From positions 496,001-560,000 of the forward strand of contig NZ_NGJY01000001.1 of NCBI RefSeq assembly GCF_003987565.1: a stretch of 64,000 bases of DNA, given 5' to 3'. The notes below the pieces were generated by a model. That model was not told the DNA's origin. It ran no database searches and worked only from the letters and a program-made list of their open reading frames with translations. The stretch's first letter is position 1. Every line of letters starts with the position of its first letter. Position numbers and translations under genes: made by a program. This document shows, piece by piece, positions 17,429-26,063 of the stretch. The DNA is from Vagococcus fessus. GTDB taxonomy: Bacteria > Bacillota > Bacilli > Lactobacillales > Vagococcaceae.

Positions 17429-20400
17429 TTAACGTTTTTTTCTTAAGAAAACCCCTATACCTACTAACAAACTTCCACCAAGTAATGTTAGGAAACCTTG
17501 TGCCTTTTCACCTGTTTGAGGTAATAATGATGCCCCATGTTGTTTTGATGATTGTGTACTTTGAGTATGTTGTGTTACCCCGGCTGATCCTTTTGGTTTT
17601 TCATTTTCAGGTCTAACTGGTTTTTCTTCTCCCGGTTTACCCGGTTTTTCTTCTCCCGGCTTACCTGGTTTTTCTTCTCCCGGTTTACCTGGTTTTTCTT
17701 CTCCTGGCTTACCTGGTTTTTCTTCTCCCGGTTTACCTGGTTTTTCTTCTCCTGGCTTACCTGGTTTTTCTTCTCCCGGTTTACCTGGTTTTTCTTCTGG
17801 TTCTGTTGGATCTGTTGGCTCTGTCGGTTCCGTTGGTTCTGTTGGATCCGTTGGCTCTGTTGGATCCGTTGGTTCTGTTGGCTCTGTCGGTTCCGTTGGC
17901 TCTGTTGGTTCTGTTGGCTCTGTTGGTTCTGTTGGTTCCGTTGGCTCTGTTGGTTCTGTTGGTTCTGTTGGTTCTGTTGGTTCCGTTGGCTCTGTTGGTT
18001 CTGTTGGATCTGTTGGATCTGTCGGATCCGTTGGTTCCGTTGGCTCTGTCGGTTCCGTTGGCTCTGTCGGTTCTGTTGGTTCTGTTGGTTCTGTTGGTTC
18101 TGTTGGTTCTGTTGGCTCTGTCGGTTCCGTTGGTTCTGTTGGCTCTGTCGGTTCCGTTGGTTCTGTTGGATCTGTTGGCTCTGTTGGTTCCGTTGGCTCT
18201 GTTGGTTCTGTTGGATCCGTTGGTTCTGTTGGTTCCGTTGGTTCCGTTGGTTCCGTTGGATCCGTTGGTTCTGTTGGCTCTGTTGGATCCGTTGGTTCTG
18301 TTGGCTCCGTTGGCTCTGTCGGTTCCGTTGGTTCCGTCGGCTCTGTTGGCTCTGTCGGATCTGTTGGTTCCGTTGGATCCGTTGGCTCTGTCGGATCTGT
18401 TGGTTCCGTCGGCTCTGTTGGTTCCGTTGGCTCTGTCGGATCTGTTGGTTCCGTCGGATCTGTCGGATCTGTTGGTTCCGTCGGCTCTGTCGGATCTGTT
18501 GGTTCCGTCGGTTCATCTGTCTTACTATTCTCAACACTTACGTTAACAGTATTACCATTTTCTTCATTCGCTTTAACTGTAAATGAAATTGGCTCTGTTA
18601 ATACATCATAACCTTTAGGTGCCTTAACTTCGATCAATTGATAGTCACCCAATTCTAATTCATTTACTTCAATCTTACCATTTTCATCTGAAACTAACTT
18701 ATCTTTTACAGGTTCACCTTCAACTGTCAATAGTTTAAATTCAGCACCAGCTAATACTTTAGACGTATCCTCTTTGTCTACTTTTGTAATAACCAATTGT
18801 CCCAATGGTTTTGGTATTTCAGTAGCTTTATTTTTAACAACTAACTCAATGATATTTCCTGCAACGTCACTTTCTTTTATTTCAAAAACTTCTGGTGACT
18901 TCAGTAATTCATATCCTTTTGGTGCTGCTGTTTCTATTAGTTCATAATTCCCCATAGGTAACTCATTTACTTTTAATTTACCGTCTTTATCTGTCGTTAA
19001 ATCATTTAGATTTACGTCATTGTCTGTTCCTTTTAATTGGAAAACAGCGCCCTCTAAAACTTTTGAAGGGTCATCCTCATCAACTTTTGTTACAAGCAAA
19101 CCGCCTATTATTTTTTTATTTTCAACCATTACATGTGTTGTATTTTCTGTTTCTTGGTCCTCTTTAATTTCAAATTCAAATGTTTCTGTAGATTTTTCAT
19201 ACCCTGTTGGCGCTTCAATTTCTTCTAATTTATACTTACCTAATGGTAGAGAATCTACTTCAAATTGTCCTTTTCCATCTGTTTTTAGACCTTCTTTAAT
19301 AACTACATTTTGCTCATTTAAAATATTAAAAACAGCCCCCGGTAAGAAAAGTGACTTATCTTTGTTGTCCACTTTAGTTACAACTAAACGACCTTCTGGC
19401 ACTCTTTCAGGTTCAGGATCATTAGGAATAGTTAATGATGTTAAATGGCTACCATCTTCATTTTCAAATACATATAATTTATGTGGTGTTTCATCTAAAA
19501 CATAACCATCTGGAGCTTTGCGCTCAATGATTGTATATATTCCTTCAGGTAATCTTGGTGTTGTTGTTTTACCAAATTCATCGGTAACAACAGTGTCTAC
19601 TAAATTGTTATCCGAATCATAAATAGTAAACATCGCTCCTGGTAAAACTTTTGTTTCATCTTCTGATGATACTTTTAGTAGTTCAATAATATAGTCTTTT
19701 ACACCTTCTCCTTCAGCTTCTCCAACTAAATTATCTAACTGCATATTACTTACTTCACCATCAGGACCAGACCCTTCTATTTTGCCATCTGATTCAAAAT
19801 AAGCAGTTGATTCATTACTCAAGTTTTTAGGTTCAGATTTTGCGACATATGTTTTATACGTCACATTAATCCCTGTGTTATCTATATAAGGATCATTAAT
19901 CACAACTTCAAAACTATTTCCATTTACAGTAACTTTACCTATTCCATTTGCTTCAAGTTCACTAGCTGTATAATGATTATAACTGTTATCCGCACCATTA
20001 GCTGTAATTTCAAATGAATCTGGAATCAGGCTATGACCTTCTCCGACTGTATCTGTAATTTTGATTGATTTTTTATACGCTTCTTTATTTGGATTAACTA
20101 CCAAGTACCATGTTGGCTTATGATGATCCATGTCAGCTGTACCTGTCTTATAATAAAAGACATCTGTTCCTTCACCTGACTCAGGACGAGTAATCGTGAT
20201 TGTCTTAGCTGGTAATTCTGTTCCTAAATCCCCAGTTACTTGCGTTGCGTTACTTTCAGTCATCTCCCCCATAGTATTCACTGCCGAAAGCTTTAATTTA
20301 AATGACCCACGAATGTCTTTCAAGTCATTTACATTATCATTAAAAGTTAGAACAATTGATGTATCCGAAGCGTTAATATGACCAATAACTAAACCATTTT

Positions 20401-20737
20401 CATCTTTAACAGGTAAGTTATTTTCCATTGCTGTTAACTTTGCCATCCCCTCATCGCTAATAACCGAAGGTAGCGTTAAACTTAGAGTATCGCCGCCTTT
20501 AATAGTCACCCCATCTAATTCTTTAAAATTAACTGATAATCCTAAATGATCCGTTACATCTACGGTATTAGTAGGTTGCGCTGGCATCGTGTGAATATCA
20601 TAATAATTATAATCTACGACGACTTTTTTATTCAATTCTTGATACGTGCTAGCTCCCTCTGCAAAAACCGTACCTAACGAACTAATGTTACCTAGCAAAA
20701 TACTTAAAACCATAATAATTCTAGCAAAATATTTCAT
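17429..20737 (-). CDS. LPXTG-anchored SpaA-repeat adhesin with long T(E/D)P tract
   Basis: This 1102-residue protein is exported and attached to the wall by sortase. It has a signal peptide (1-26, cut after V-F-A), an N-terminal beta-rich adhesive region (about 30-335), and four Cna_B/SpaA domains, each with the E-box form Y.(L/I).E..AP.GY. A stalk follows: 79 tandem T-E-P or T-D-P tripeptides, then seven E-E-K-P-G-K-P-G octapeptides. The sorting signal is L-P-Q-T-G, a hydrophobic helix and R-K-K-R. SpaA domains usually form intramolecular isopeptide bonds. A sortase gene lies upstream on the same strand. The stalk DNA repeats invite length changes. Confidence 0.92.
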   Translation of the reverse strand: MKYFARIIMVLSILLGNISSLGTVFAEGASTYQELNKKVVVDYNYYDIHTMPAQPTNTVDVTDHLGLSVNFKELDGVTIKGGDTLSLTLPSVISDEGMAKLTAMENNLPVKDENGLVIGHINASDTSIVLTFNDNVNDLKDIRGSFKLKLSAVNTMGEMTESNATQVTGDLGTELPAKTITITRPESGEGTDVFYYKTGTADMDHHKPTWYLVVNPNKEAYKKSIKITDTVGEGHSLIPDSFEITANGADNSYNHYTASELEANGIGKVTVNGNSFEVVINDPYIDNTGINVTYKTYVAKSEPKNLSNESTAYFESDGKIEGSGPDGEVSNMQLDNLVGEAEGEGVKDYIIELLKVSSEDETKVLPGAMFTIYDSDNNLVDTVVTDEFGKTTTPRLPEGIYTIIERKAPDGYVLDETPHKLYVFENEDGSHLTSLTIPNDPEPERVPEGRLVVTKVDNKDKSLFLPGAVFNILNEQNVVIKEGLKTDGKGQFEVDSLPLGKYKLEEIEAPTGYEKSTETFEFEIKEDQETENTTHVMVENKKIIGGLLVTKVDEDDPSKVLEGAVFQLKGTDNDVNLNDLTTDKDGKLKVNELPMGNYELIETAAPKGYELLKSPEVFEIKESDVAGNIIELVVKNKATEIPKPLGQLVITKVDKEDTSKVLAGAEFKLLTVEGEPVKDKLVSDENGKIEVNELELGDYQLIEVKAPKGYDVLTEPISFTVKANEENGNTVNVSVENSKTDEPTEPTDPTEPTEPTDPTDPTEPTDPTEPTEPTEPTEPTDPTEPTDPTEPTDPTEPTEPTEPTEPTEPTEPTEPTDPTEPTEPTDPTEPTEPTEPTEPTDPTEPTEPTEPTEPTDPTEPTEPTEPTEPTEPTEPTEPTEPTEPTEPTEPTEPTEPTEPTEPTDPTDPTDPTEPTEPTEPTEPTEPTEPTEPTEPTEPTEPTEPTEPTEPTEPTEPTDPTEPTDPTEPTEPTEPTDPTEPEEKPGKPGEEKPGKPGEEKPGKPGEEKPGKPGEEKPGKPGEEKPGKPGEEKPGKPGEEKPVRPENEKPKGSAGVTQHTQSTQSSKQHGASLLPQTGEKAQGFLTLLGGSLLVGIGVFLRKKR
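17630..17797 (-). repeat. Seven 24-bp repeats coding E-E-K-P-G-K-P-G
   Basis: The adhesin gene holds seven octapeptide repeats in a row next to the wall anchor. Successive copies alternate between a few synonymous forms (CCCGGTTTACC, CCCGGCTTACC and CCTGGCTTACC on the plus strand), which suggests copying in blocks. Confidence 0.9.
17798..18508 (-). repeat. 79-unit 9-bp tandem repeat coding T-E-P/T-D-P
   Basis: The tract is 711 bp long and in frame throughout. Units vary only at third positions and at the E/D codon (TTC or ATC on the plus strand). It codes the extended wall-spanning stalk. The low complexity also keeps two other frames open across the tract; these are shadows. Confidence 0.95.
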
Positions 20738-20979
20738 TATTCTCCTCCTATGTTCAATAGTTATAGCTCAGAAATGTAATACTATCCCCAAAATAGTCAG
20801 TATATAAACTGACATAATATTTACTTTTCTGATATTTTTTCAAGCTCATATGAAAATATTACTGTAATAAACAATAGTTTTCACTCCTATTTTTTCATCA
20901 GCTTCTGCCATTTTTTTGGAGTAAGCCGTGAATGTTTACGCATGTTCGTAATAAATAAACCGTTTTACCTACCATTGTT

Positions 20980-21021
20980 ACAGTCAAAAACCTTTATCTT
21001 TGAAGGTTTTTGACTGTTTTG
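20980..21021 (+). terminator. Perfect 15-bp hairpin with short T-run
   Basis: ACAGTCAAAAACCTT and its exact complement enclose the loop TATCTTTG, followed on the plus strand by TTTT. It ends no recognised gene. It could terminate a small plus-strand transcript or be a relic. Confidence 0.45.
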
Positions 21022-21254
21022 GCTGTTATTTATAGCTATGTTTTTTTCATCACAACTCTTTGTTTATAATCACTTTAATTTAAGATTCTTATTATTTTTT
21101 ATAGCAATTTAATTACAAATTTCTAATTTGAACTGTTTTTCTGACTTCATTTTATAAAATATATCTCTTCCGTTCACTCTAATACCCTACAAACCAAACT
21201 AACATTCACTATTTATTTCAATCCCTTTAAAAAATCATTAAAATAGGGAGGAAA

Positions 21255-21296
21255 CTAAAAAAGACAGTCCCTTTTTACTGGAATCTGCCTTCTTTA
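21255..21296 (-). terminator. Terminator-like hairpin downstream of the sortase region
   Basis: AAGGCAGATTCC and GGGACTGTCTT form an imperfect stem, followed on the minus strand by T6. It may end sortase-operon transcripts that run through the relic at 21339-21473. Confidence 0.5.
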
Positions 21297-21338
21297 GTTA
21301 GTATTTAATTGGAATCACACTTTCAAATCGTTTGCCTT

Positions 21339-21473
21339 TTACTGGTGTTTAGTTTTTTTTATATCTTTAGCTGCATTAAGTTTAAAAGCAATAACTTGAT
21401 AATCCGTAAGCATTACTTCGCTCTCATTTTTACTTATTTCTGATAAACCTAATTTACAATAAATTAAGTTTTT
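21339..21473 (-). pseudogene. Small coding relic of unknown origin
   Basis: A 44-codon frame without a proper start lies between stops. It reads as ordinary protein (for example S-E-I-S-K-N-E-S-E-V-M-L and Y-Q-V-I-A-F-K-L-N-A-A-K-D-I). I do not recognise the family. It is probably the tail of a lost gene. Confidence 0.3.
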
Positions 21474-21528
21474 TCACCCCTATTGTCTAGGCAAAAAAAG
21501 CAAATAAAAAAGACCAAAAAAGTCTTTT

Positions 21529-22356
21529 TTATTTACTTAAACGTATTAGAATAGGTGTAACTACTATTAATAAACCAAAGATAATAACGAGTGGTAAATA
21601 AAGATGCCAATCTATTTCTTTTTTCTTTATTATATTTTGACTAAGTTGACTTGAACTTTCTTGCTTGATGGTCGTATCTTTTAAATTAGACACATCTTTA
21701 TTCGTACTAGACATCAGTTTCGCTTTCACAACAAAACGTTGGTCTGTTTCCGTTGGCTTATCACATGTTATTAAGGTCAAAATCCCTTTATCATCCGTTG
21801 TATTTTCCAACACGCTAAGATTCGTTTCCTTCACAATAGCAGCAGACGTTACTTTATACTTATAACGATCTCCTAGATATAATAATTCTATCTCATTTCC
21901 TTCTTCTACAGTCAGCAAAGGACTAAACAACTGACCTTGATAACCCAAATGGTGTCCTAAAATAACAATATTATCAATTAAAGGATCTCGTTCTGGATAA
22001 AGCGTCGCTGTTCCAAAAAGTAAATTTTGATTAGTGACTCCTACAAATATAGGAAGATCAATTCCTACATTTTCTAAGGTCACTGCCCCTATAATTCCAT
22101 CAGAACTAGGCTCTTTAATCTTAACTGCTTCTTCAAATGTAGGGGGTGTAATTTCTTCAACTTTTGGAACAACTTTAGGCAATGTATTATTCACCTGATA
22201 GCTATAACTTATTGACCGGTAATTAATCACTGTGGATTTTAAAAATGGGCTTCCAATTAGAAAGACTGCACTATAAAACAAGAGCAATGCGACTACTGTC
22301 AAAAGCCAATTTCTAGACTTTTTCTTCTTAACTTTGTTGCTTTTTTGTTTGGTCAT
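21529..22356 (-). CDS. Sortase of the surface-protein locus
   Basis: Sortases cut LPXTG-type signals and join the protein to the cell wall or to a pilus. The 275-residue protein has an N-terminal transmembrane helix (about 17-38) and a second helix at the C-terminus (about 250-270), the topology of class C enzymes. The catalytic His is in L-G-H-H-L-G, the Cys in T-L-I-T-C and the Arg in D-Q-R-F-V-V. The T-L-x-T-C context also occurs in class A, so the class is left open. Its ATG overlaps the stop of the DUF916 gene (TAATG), so the two are coupled. Likely substrates are the adhesin and the small IPHTG protein. Confidence 0.85.
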   Translation of the reverse strand: MTKQKSNKVKKKKSRNWLLTVVALLLFYSAVFLIGSPFLKSTVINYRSISYSYQVNNTLPKVVPKVEEITPPTFEEAVKIKEPSSDGIIGAVTLENVGIDLPIFVGVTNQNLLFGTATLYPERDPLIDNIVILGHHLGYQGQLFSPLLTVEEGNEIELLYLGDRYKYKVTSAAIVKETNLSVLENTTDDKGILTLITCDKPTETDQRFVVKAKLMSSTNKDVSNLKDTTIKQESSSQLSQNIIKKKEIDWHLYLPLVIIFGLLIVVTPILIRLSK

Positions 22357-23447
22357 TACTCTTCCTCAGAATCATCTGAATCTGTTTCTTCTTTATCTTG
22401 ACGTTTTTTCTTTAACAGCAATAGTACGAGTAATAATAGTAATAATAAACTACCACCACCAACATACCATAGCGTATGACTTGGTTTAATATCAACGTCT
22501 TTACTATTCAATTCTTTAGCTTCATCTTTACTAATTTCAAAATCTTTACTTAAAATCCATCGATGACGATATGTTTCACTCTCTTCATCTTTGTATTTAC
22601 CATCTTGATGTTTGCCACCAAAAACCATAACATTCATTGTGTATTTCCCTGGCTTTAACTCTTTCCCTTCTAAAGGGGTTGGAAAATCAAATCTAGAGTT
22701 AGGAGCAATTTGTAAGCCAGATTTCATTGTTTCGTACATAACATCTTTTTTACCACGTTGAACAATTGATGTTGAGATCTTTACTTGATTAATAAAAGTA
22801 GCCTGATTATTTTGTAGCGTCGCATTTAACACATTTCTGGCATTAACTTGCGATGGAAAAGCATCTAATAAATTAACATGAGGAGCCACTGCTTCTTTAT
22901 GTTGTCTAACTAGAAGTGCTACCATATAAGAAAATTCATTTTTTATTGAAAGTCCCTTAGCTTCAGCGTCTTCTTTCTTCTCTTTTGTTTTTTCCTTAAA
23001 TGTAATACCACCTGCTAACACCCCGTCAAAATTTTCAGAGGGTGACGTTAGTTCTATACTTAATGTTTGTTTACCTTTTTTTGGAATCTTAATTTCTTTT
23101 GGAATTTTAGCGTAATCTTTTAAATTATAAATTAAACTGTCATCAGGTTTAATCTTATTTATACCGTACTCAACAACACCATTTATATTTGTTGTTGCAC
23201 TATTTAGAGTTGTTAATATTGTGATTTCTTTGTCGGTACTATTCGTCAAATCTACTTTTAAAGTTTCTTTTTCACCTTTTTTCAATAATAGGTCAAAATA
23301 AGATTTACTCCCATCTAGTTGATTATCCGGTATTTGTGGGATAACAGCAAAATTAAAAACAGAAGCCTGTACTTTCTCTGTGTTAATTGCAGTAAATAAA
23401 GTGATCCCCAATAAACACGTTGTTAAAATTTTTATAATAGTTTTCAT
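22356..23447 (-). CDS. DUF916/DUF3324 WxL-interacting surface protein (CscA-like)
   Basis: This protein is expected to hold WxL proteins at the cell surface as part of a Csc-type complex. The 363-residue form has a signal peptide (M-K-T-I-I-K to about residue 28), two beta-rich domains in the usual DUF916 and DUF3324 positions (with N-F-A-V-I-P near the mature start and F-D-G-V-L-A-G-G-I near 130), a C-terminal transmembrane helix with a poly-Leu core, and a short acidic tail. The frame opens at 23483, but AGGAGG is 5 nt before the ATG at 23447, which is chosen. Confidence 0.9.
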   Translation of the reverse strand: MKTIIKILTTCLLGITLFTAINTEKVQASVFNFAVIPQIPDNQLDGSKSYFDLLLKKGEKETLKVDLTNSTDKEITILTTLNSATTNINGVVEYGINKIKPDDSLIYNLKDYAKIPKEIKIPKKGKQTLSIELTSPSENFDGVLAGGITFKEKTKEKKEDAEAKGLSIKNEFSYMVALLVRQHKEAVAPHVNLLDAFPSQVNARNVLNATLQNNQATFINQVKISTSIVQRGKKDVMYETMKSGLQIAPNSRFDFPTPLEGKELKPGKYTMNVMVFGGKHQDGKYKDEESETYRHRWILSKDFEISKDEAKELNSKDVDIKPSHTLWYVGGGSLLLLLLLVLLLLKKKRQDKEETDSDDSEEE

Positions 23448-23463
23448 CATTTCCTCCTGAACT

Positions 23464-23512
23464 AGAATAAAAAATCCAATCACTTCTTAATAAAACCAAA
23501 GTGATTGAATTT
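23464..23512 (-). terminator. Terminator inside the WxL locus
   Basis: CAATCACTT arms and a T-rich tail on the minus strand lie between the last small WxL gene and the DUF916 gene. Partial read-through would set the ratio of WxL proteins to their anchor and sortase. Confidence 0.7.
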
Positions 23513-23554
23513 TTTAAGGATACCCATAGTAATTAAATTACTAGTGATTCCGGA

Positions 23555-24331
23555 TTATACTTCTGTATTTTCGATTGAATCTGATAATTCCCATGTTAAT
23601 GTTGTGTTGTAAACATCAGTATATTTTGTTGTAGAACCTGGAACAAATAGATTAACACTTGTTGCAGCGTCTTTTCCTTCTTCAGTTCCCCATTGTACAA
23701 ACTGTGTTCCTGCACCAGTATTTACTGTAGCAGCCATAACTGTAACAGTTTCACCTGGCGTTAAATCTAAACTTGACTCACCAACAGCTGCTGCTGATTC
23801 TGAGTGTGTGTAGAAGTTAGCATTACCTAATGTAATGACCGCTCCTGTTAAATCTTTGTTAGCTTTTTTAGTTGCTTTAAATTGCTCATCTTGTTTAACT
23901 GTCAATTTCCATCCCGCTTCAGTACCACGGTTATCTGTAATTTGAACAAAGTTAGGAACTTCTTGTGTTGGTACTTCACCTTCTGGTAATTCTGTATCAG
24001 AAGCTAATTGTGCTTTTGCTTTGTAATCCATATCTTTTGAAACGATTTCTTGCTCACCAAAGTCAAAACTTGAAGCGAAATCGATTGATAATGGTCCTTG
24101 TCCTCCTGGATTTGGTGTACCTGGCTTATTAGGATCCCAAGGGAAAACTGGTTGTCCTGGCTCTTCAGGTTTTGCTGGTGGTGTAACTGATCCTTCACCA
24201 GTATTTGGTTTAAATGTTACTTTACCTGTTGATGTTAGTGTTCCGCCCTCTGTATCTGCTGCCAATACTACTGGAGCCATTGCTGAACCCGCTAATAAAA
24301 TTGTTGTCATTAATTTGATTGTATTTTTCAT
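23555..24331 (-). CDS. WxL-domain surface protein 5 of the tandem set
   Basis: WxL proteins bind peptidoglycan and DUF916 partners through a C-terminal WxL domain. This 258-residue protein has a signal peptide (about 1-24, V-L-A-A), a Pro/Gly-rich linker (P-F-P-W-D-P type), the S-I-D-F-A strand, N-F-V-Q-I-T-D-N-R-G-T, the first WxL motif (G-W-K-L-T-V) and the distal motif (L-T-W-E-L-S-D) at the end. It is the last of five tandem paralogues and is closest to the 25224 gene, which shares the P-W-D-P linker and the Q-I-T-D-N-R-G-T form. Confidence 0.92.
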   Translation of the reverse strand: MKNTIKLMTTILLAGSAMAPVVLAADTEGGTLTSTGKVTFKPNTGEGSVTPPAKPEEPGQPVFPWDPNKPGTPNPGGQGPLSIDFASSFDFGEQEIVSKDMDYKAKAQLASDTELPEGEVPTQEVPNFVQITDNRGTEAGWKLTVKQDEQFKATKKANKDLTGAVITLGNANFYTHSESAAAVGESSLDLTPGETVTVMAATVNTGAGTQFVQWGTEEGKDAATSVNLFVPGSTTKYTDVYNTTLTWELSDSIENTEV

Positions 24332-24384
24332 TTTAATTTCCTCCGATTAGTGTTTAATTTATAGATGTCATGTTGAATTATTAA

Positions 24385-25191
24385 TTAAGCTTCTGGTGTT
24401 TCTTCTGGGTTACCTGGTGTTTCAGTATTTCCTGGAGCTGACACTAAGTTCCATTCTAAAGTTGTTTTATAGCTTTCATCAGCATATTGTAAAGCTGTAT
24501 GTGGAACAAATAAATCAACTGATTTAGCTTGTTCTTTTTGTGTTTCTTCTGTTGAATCATCACCTAGAGTACCAAAACGTAATGTTTGAGTTCCCATACC
24601 GTGTTCTTCACCAGCTACCATTAATTTAGTAGGTACGTTTGGTGTTAATTCAACTGCTCCAGTTACTTGGTTTGTTGCTAATGTATTTTCAGGCATATCT
24701 GATTCAACTGCCCCATTAGAAAGTGTAATTTTTGCCCCAGTTAATTCATGATCTTTATCACTAATAAAATTATCTTTTTGAGTAAGTGTTAATTCCCAAC
24801 CTTCCATTGAACCGCGTACGTCTGATACTTGTACGTAGTTTGGAACTACGATATCTTTATCATCTGCATCTTTAGCTTCTTGTAATTTAGCTGAATAGTG
24901 TTCATCTTTGGCTGATACTTTTTGTTCTCCAAAGTTAAAGTTTGGAGCGAAATCGATTGATAATGGTCCACCTTCACCATGACCGCCTCCTGGGAAGCTA
25001 GGTGTAATTGGATTGCCTGGTTTTTCTGGATGTGTTGGAGGAACAGTTTGTCCTTCTTCTCCACCGACAACAAAATTAACCGTTGCTTCTGATTTTGCTT
25101 GGTCTTTTTCTTCTTTTGCAAAAGATGTTGACGCACCTAATACTGTACTGAATAACATAATCGCTGTAATTGTTTTAAATGAATTTTTCAT
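24385..25191 (-). CDS. WxL-domain surface protein 4 of the tandem set
   Basis: The 268-residue protein has a signal peptide, a linker rich in Pro and Gly, L-S-I-D-F-A-P-N-F-N-F-G, a first WxL motif (G-W-E-L-T-L-T-Q) and a distal motif (L-E-W-N-L). An extra Pro/Glu-rich tail follows the distal motif. It groups with the 26064 and 26904 genes, which share the P-T-H-P or P-S-H-P linker and the Q-V-(S/T)-D-x-R-G form. It probably coats the cell surface together with its paralogues. Confidence 0.92.
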   Translation of the reverse strand: MKNSFKTITAIMLFSTVLGASTSFAKEEKDQAKSEATVNFVVGGEEGQTVPPTHPEKPGNPITPSFPGGGHGEGGPLSIDFAPNFNFGEQKVSAKDEHYSAKLQEAKDADDKDIVVPNYVQVSDVRGSMEGWELTLTQKDNFISDKDHELTGAKITLSNGAVESDMPENTLATNQVTGAVELTPNVPTKLMVAGEEHGMGTQTLRFGTLGDDSTEETQKEQAKSVDLFVPHTALQYADESYKTTLEWNLVSAPGNTETPGNPEETPEA

Positions 25192-25223
25192 AATTGACTC
25201 TCCTGTATTGTTTTATTTTTTAG

Positions 25224-26033
25224 TTATACTTCTTGATTAGTTGGTAGATCTGACAAAATCCAAGTCAAAATACTTTTATATACCACTGCATCTTTTGGCG
25301 TTTCTCCTGGAACAAAAAGTGCAACATCTTTTGTAATAGAAACGTCTTGAGAAGTTCCCTCCTCATTTTCTTCAGTAACTATTTCAGGTTCTCCCCATGC
25401 ATTGGTCCACGTACCAGCACCTTCATCTAATAAAGCAGATAACACTACATTTTCTGATGATGAAGGATCTAAAACGATTTCTTCTACTGGTGTTGGTGCA
25501 CTAGCATTAGAATTACTTCGAACTTTAGGCGCACTTAATTTAATATATGCACCTATCAACTCATCATTATGAGTCTTAGTGTCCGATTTCAGTTGCCCTT
25601 GTTGTTTAACTGACAATGTCCAACCTTCATTCGTCCCTCTATTATCCGTTATTTGAACATAGTTAGGACGGGCCTCCACTTTAGTAGCTTCTTTGTCTAC
25701 AATAAGTTGAGAACGTGCATAGTAGGATTGGTCATCATTAGAGATTTCATTCGCACCAAAATCAAAGCTTGATACAAAATCAATCGATAAAGGGCCACTC
25801 GTACCAGGTTTGGGTTTTCCTTCAGGTTCCGTAGGGTCCCAAGGGAAGATTGGTGTATTGGGTTTTTCGCCTTCTGGATCAACAGGTGGTGTGACTTGTG
25901 TACTTGGTTTAAATTTTACTTTTGCAGTGCTCGTTAAACTATTTTCAGTTACTTCTGCAAAAATAGGACTCAACCCCGTACTCAAGAGTATTAGACAAGC
26001 TAAATTTAACTGTATAATTTTAATAGCTTTCAT
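25224..26033 (-). CDS. WxL-domain surface protein 3 of the tandem set
   Basis: The 269-residue protein has a signal peptide ending near A-E-V-T, a P-I-F-P-W-D-P linker, L-S-I-D-F-V-S-S-F-D-F-G, a first WxL motif (G-W-T-L-S-V) and a distal motif (L-T-W-I-L-S-D). It is the closest relative of the 23555 protein. The two P-W-D-P-type genes alternate with P-x-H-P-type genes along the array, which suggests that a two-gene block was duplicated. Confidence 0.92.
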   Translation of the reverse strand: MKAIKIIQLNLACLILLSTGLSPIFAEVTENSLTSTAKVKFKPSTQVTPPVDPEGEKPNTPIFPWDPTEPEGKPKPGTSGPLSIDFVSSFDFGANEISNDDQSYYARSQLIVDKEATKVEARPNYVQITDNRGTNEGWTLSVKQQGQLKSDTKTHNDELIGAYIKLSAPKVRSNSNASAPTPVEEIVLDPSSSENVVLSALLDEGAGTWTNAWGEPEIVTEENEEGTSQDVSITKDVALFVPGETPKDAVVYKSILTWILSDLPTNQEV

Positions 26034-26063
26034 AATTTCCCCCTAACGTGATCTGTTATTTTA

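Larger units (their letters stand above)
20738..21338. other. Gene-free stretch upstream of the adhesin, with three hairpins
   Basis: No credible gene is seen. GTCAGT-ATATAA-ACTGAC (20796-20813) lies about 60 bp upstream of the adhesin start and may be an operator or activator site. A perfect 15-bp hairpin lies at 20980-21017. An imperfect terminator-like hairpin lies at 21255-21296. A convincing -35/-10 pair for the adhesin was not found, as expected if it needs an activator. Confidence 0.5.

Noticed and set aside
17630-18508. Periodic repeats that could suggest a CRISPR array
   Set aside because: Units are 9 and 24 bp without unique spacers, lie in frame in a surface protein, and no cas genes are near.
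17575-18537. A 320-codon minus-strand frame rich in Gln, Arg and Asn inside the adhesin gene
   Set aside because: It is the adhesin repeat read in another frame. It lacks a ribosome site, and its composition follows from the 9-bp unit.
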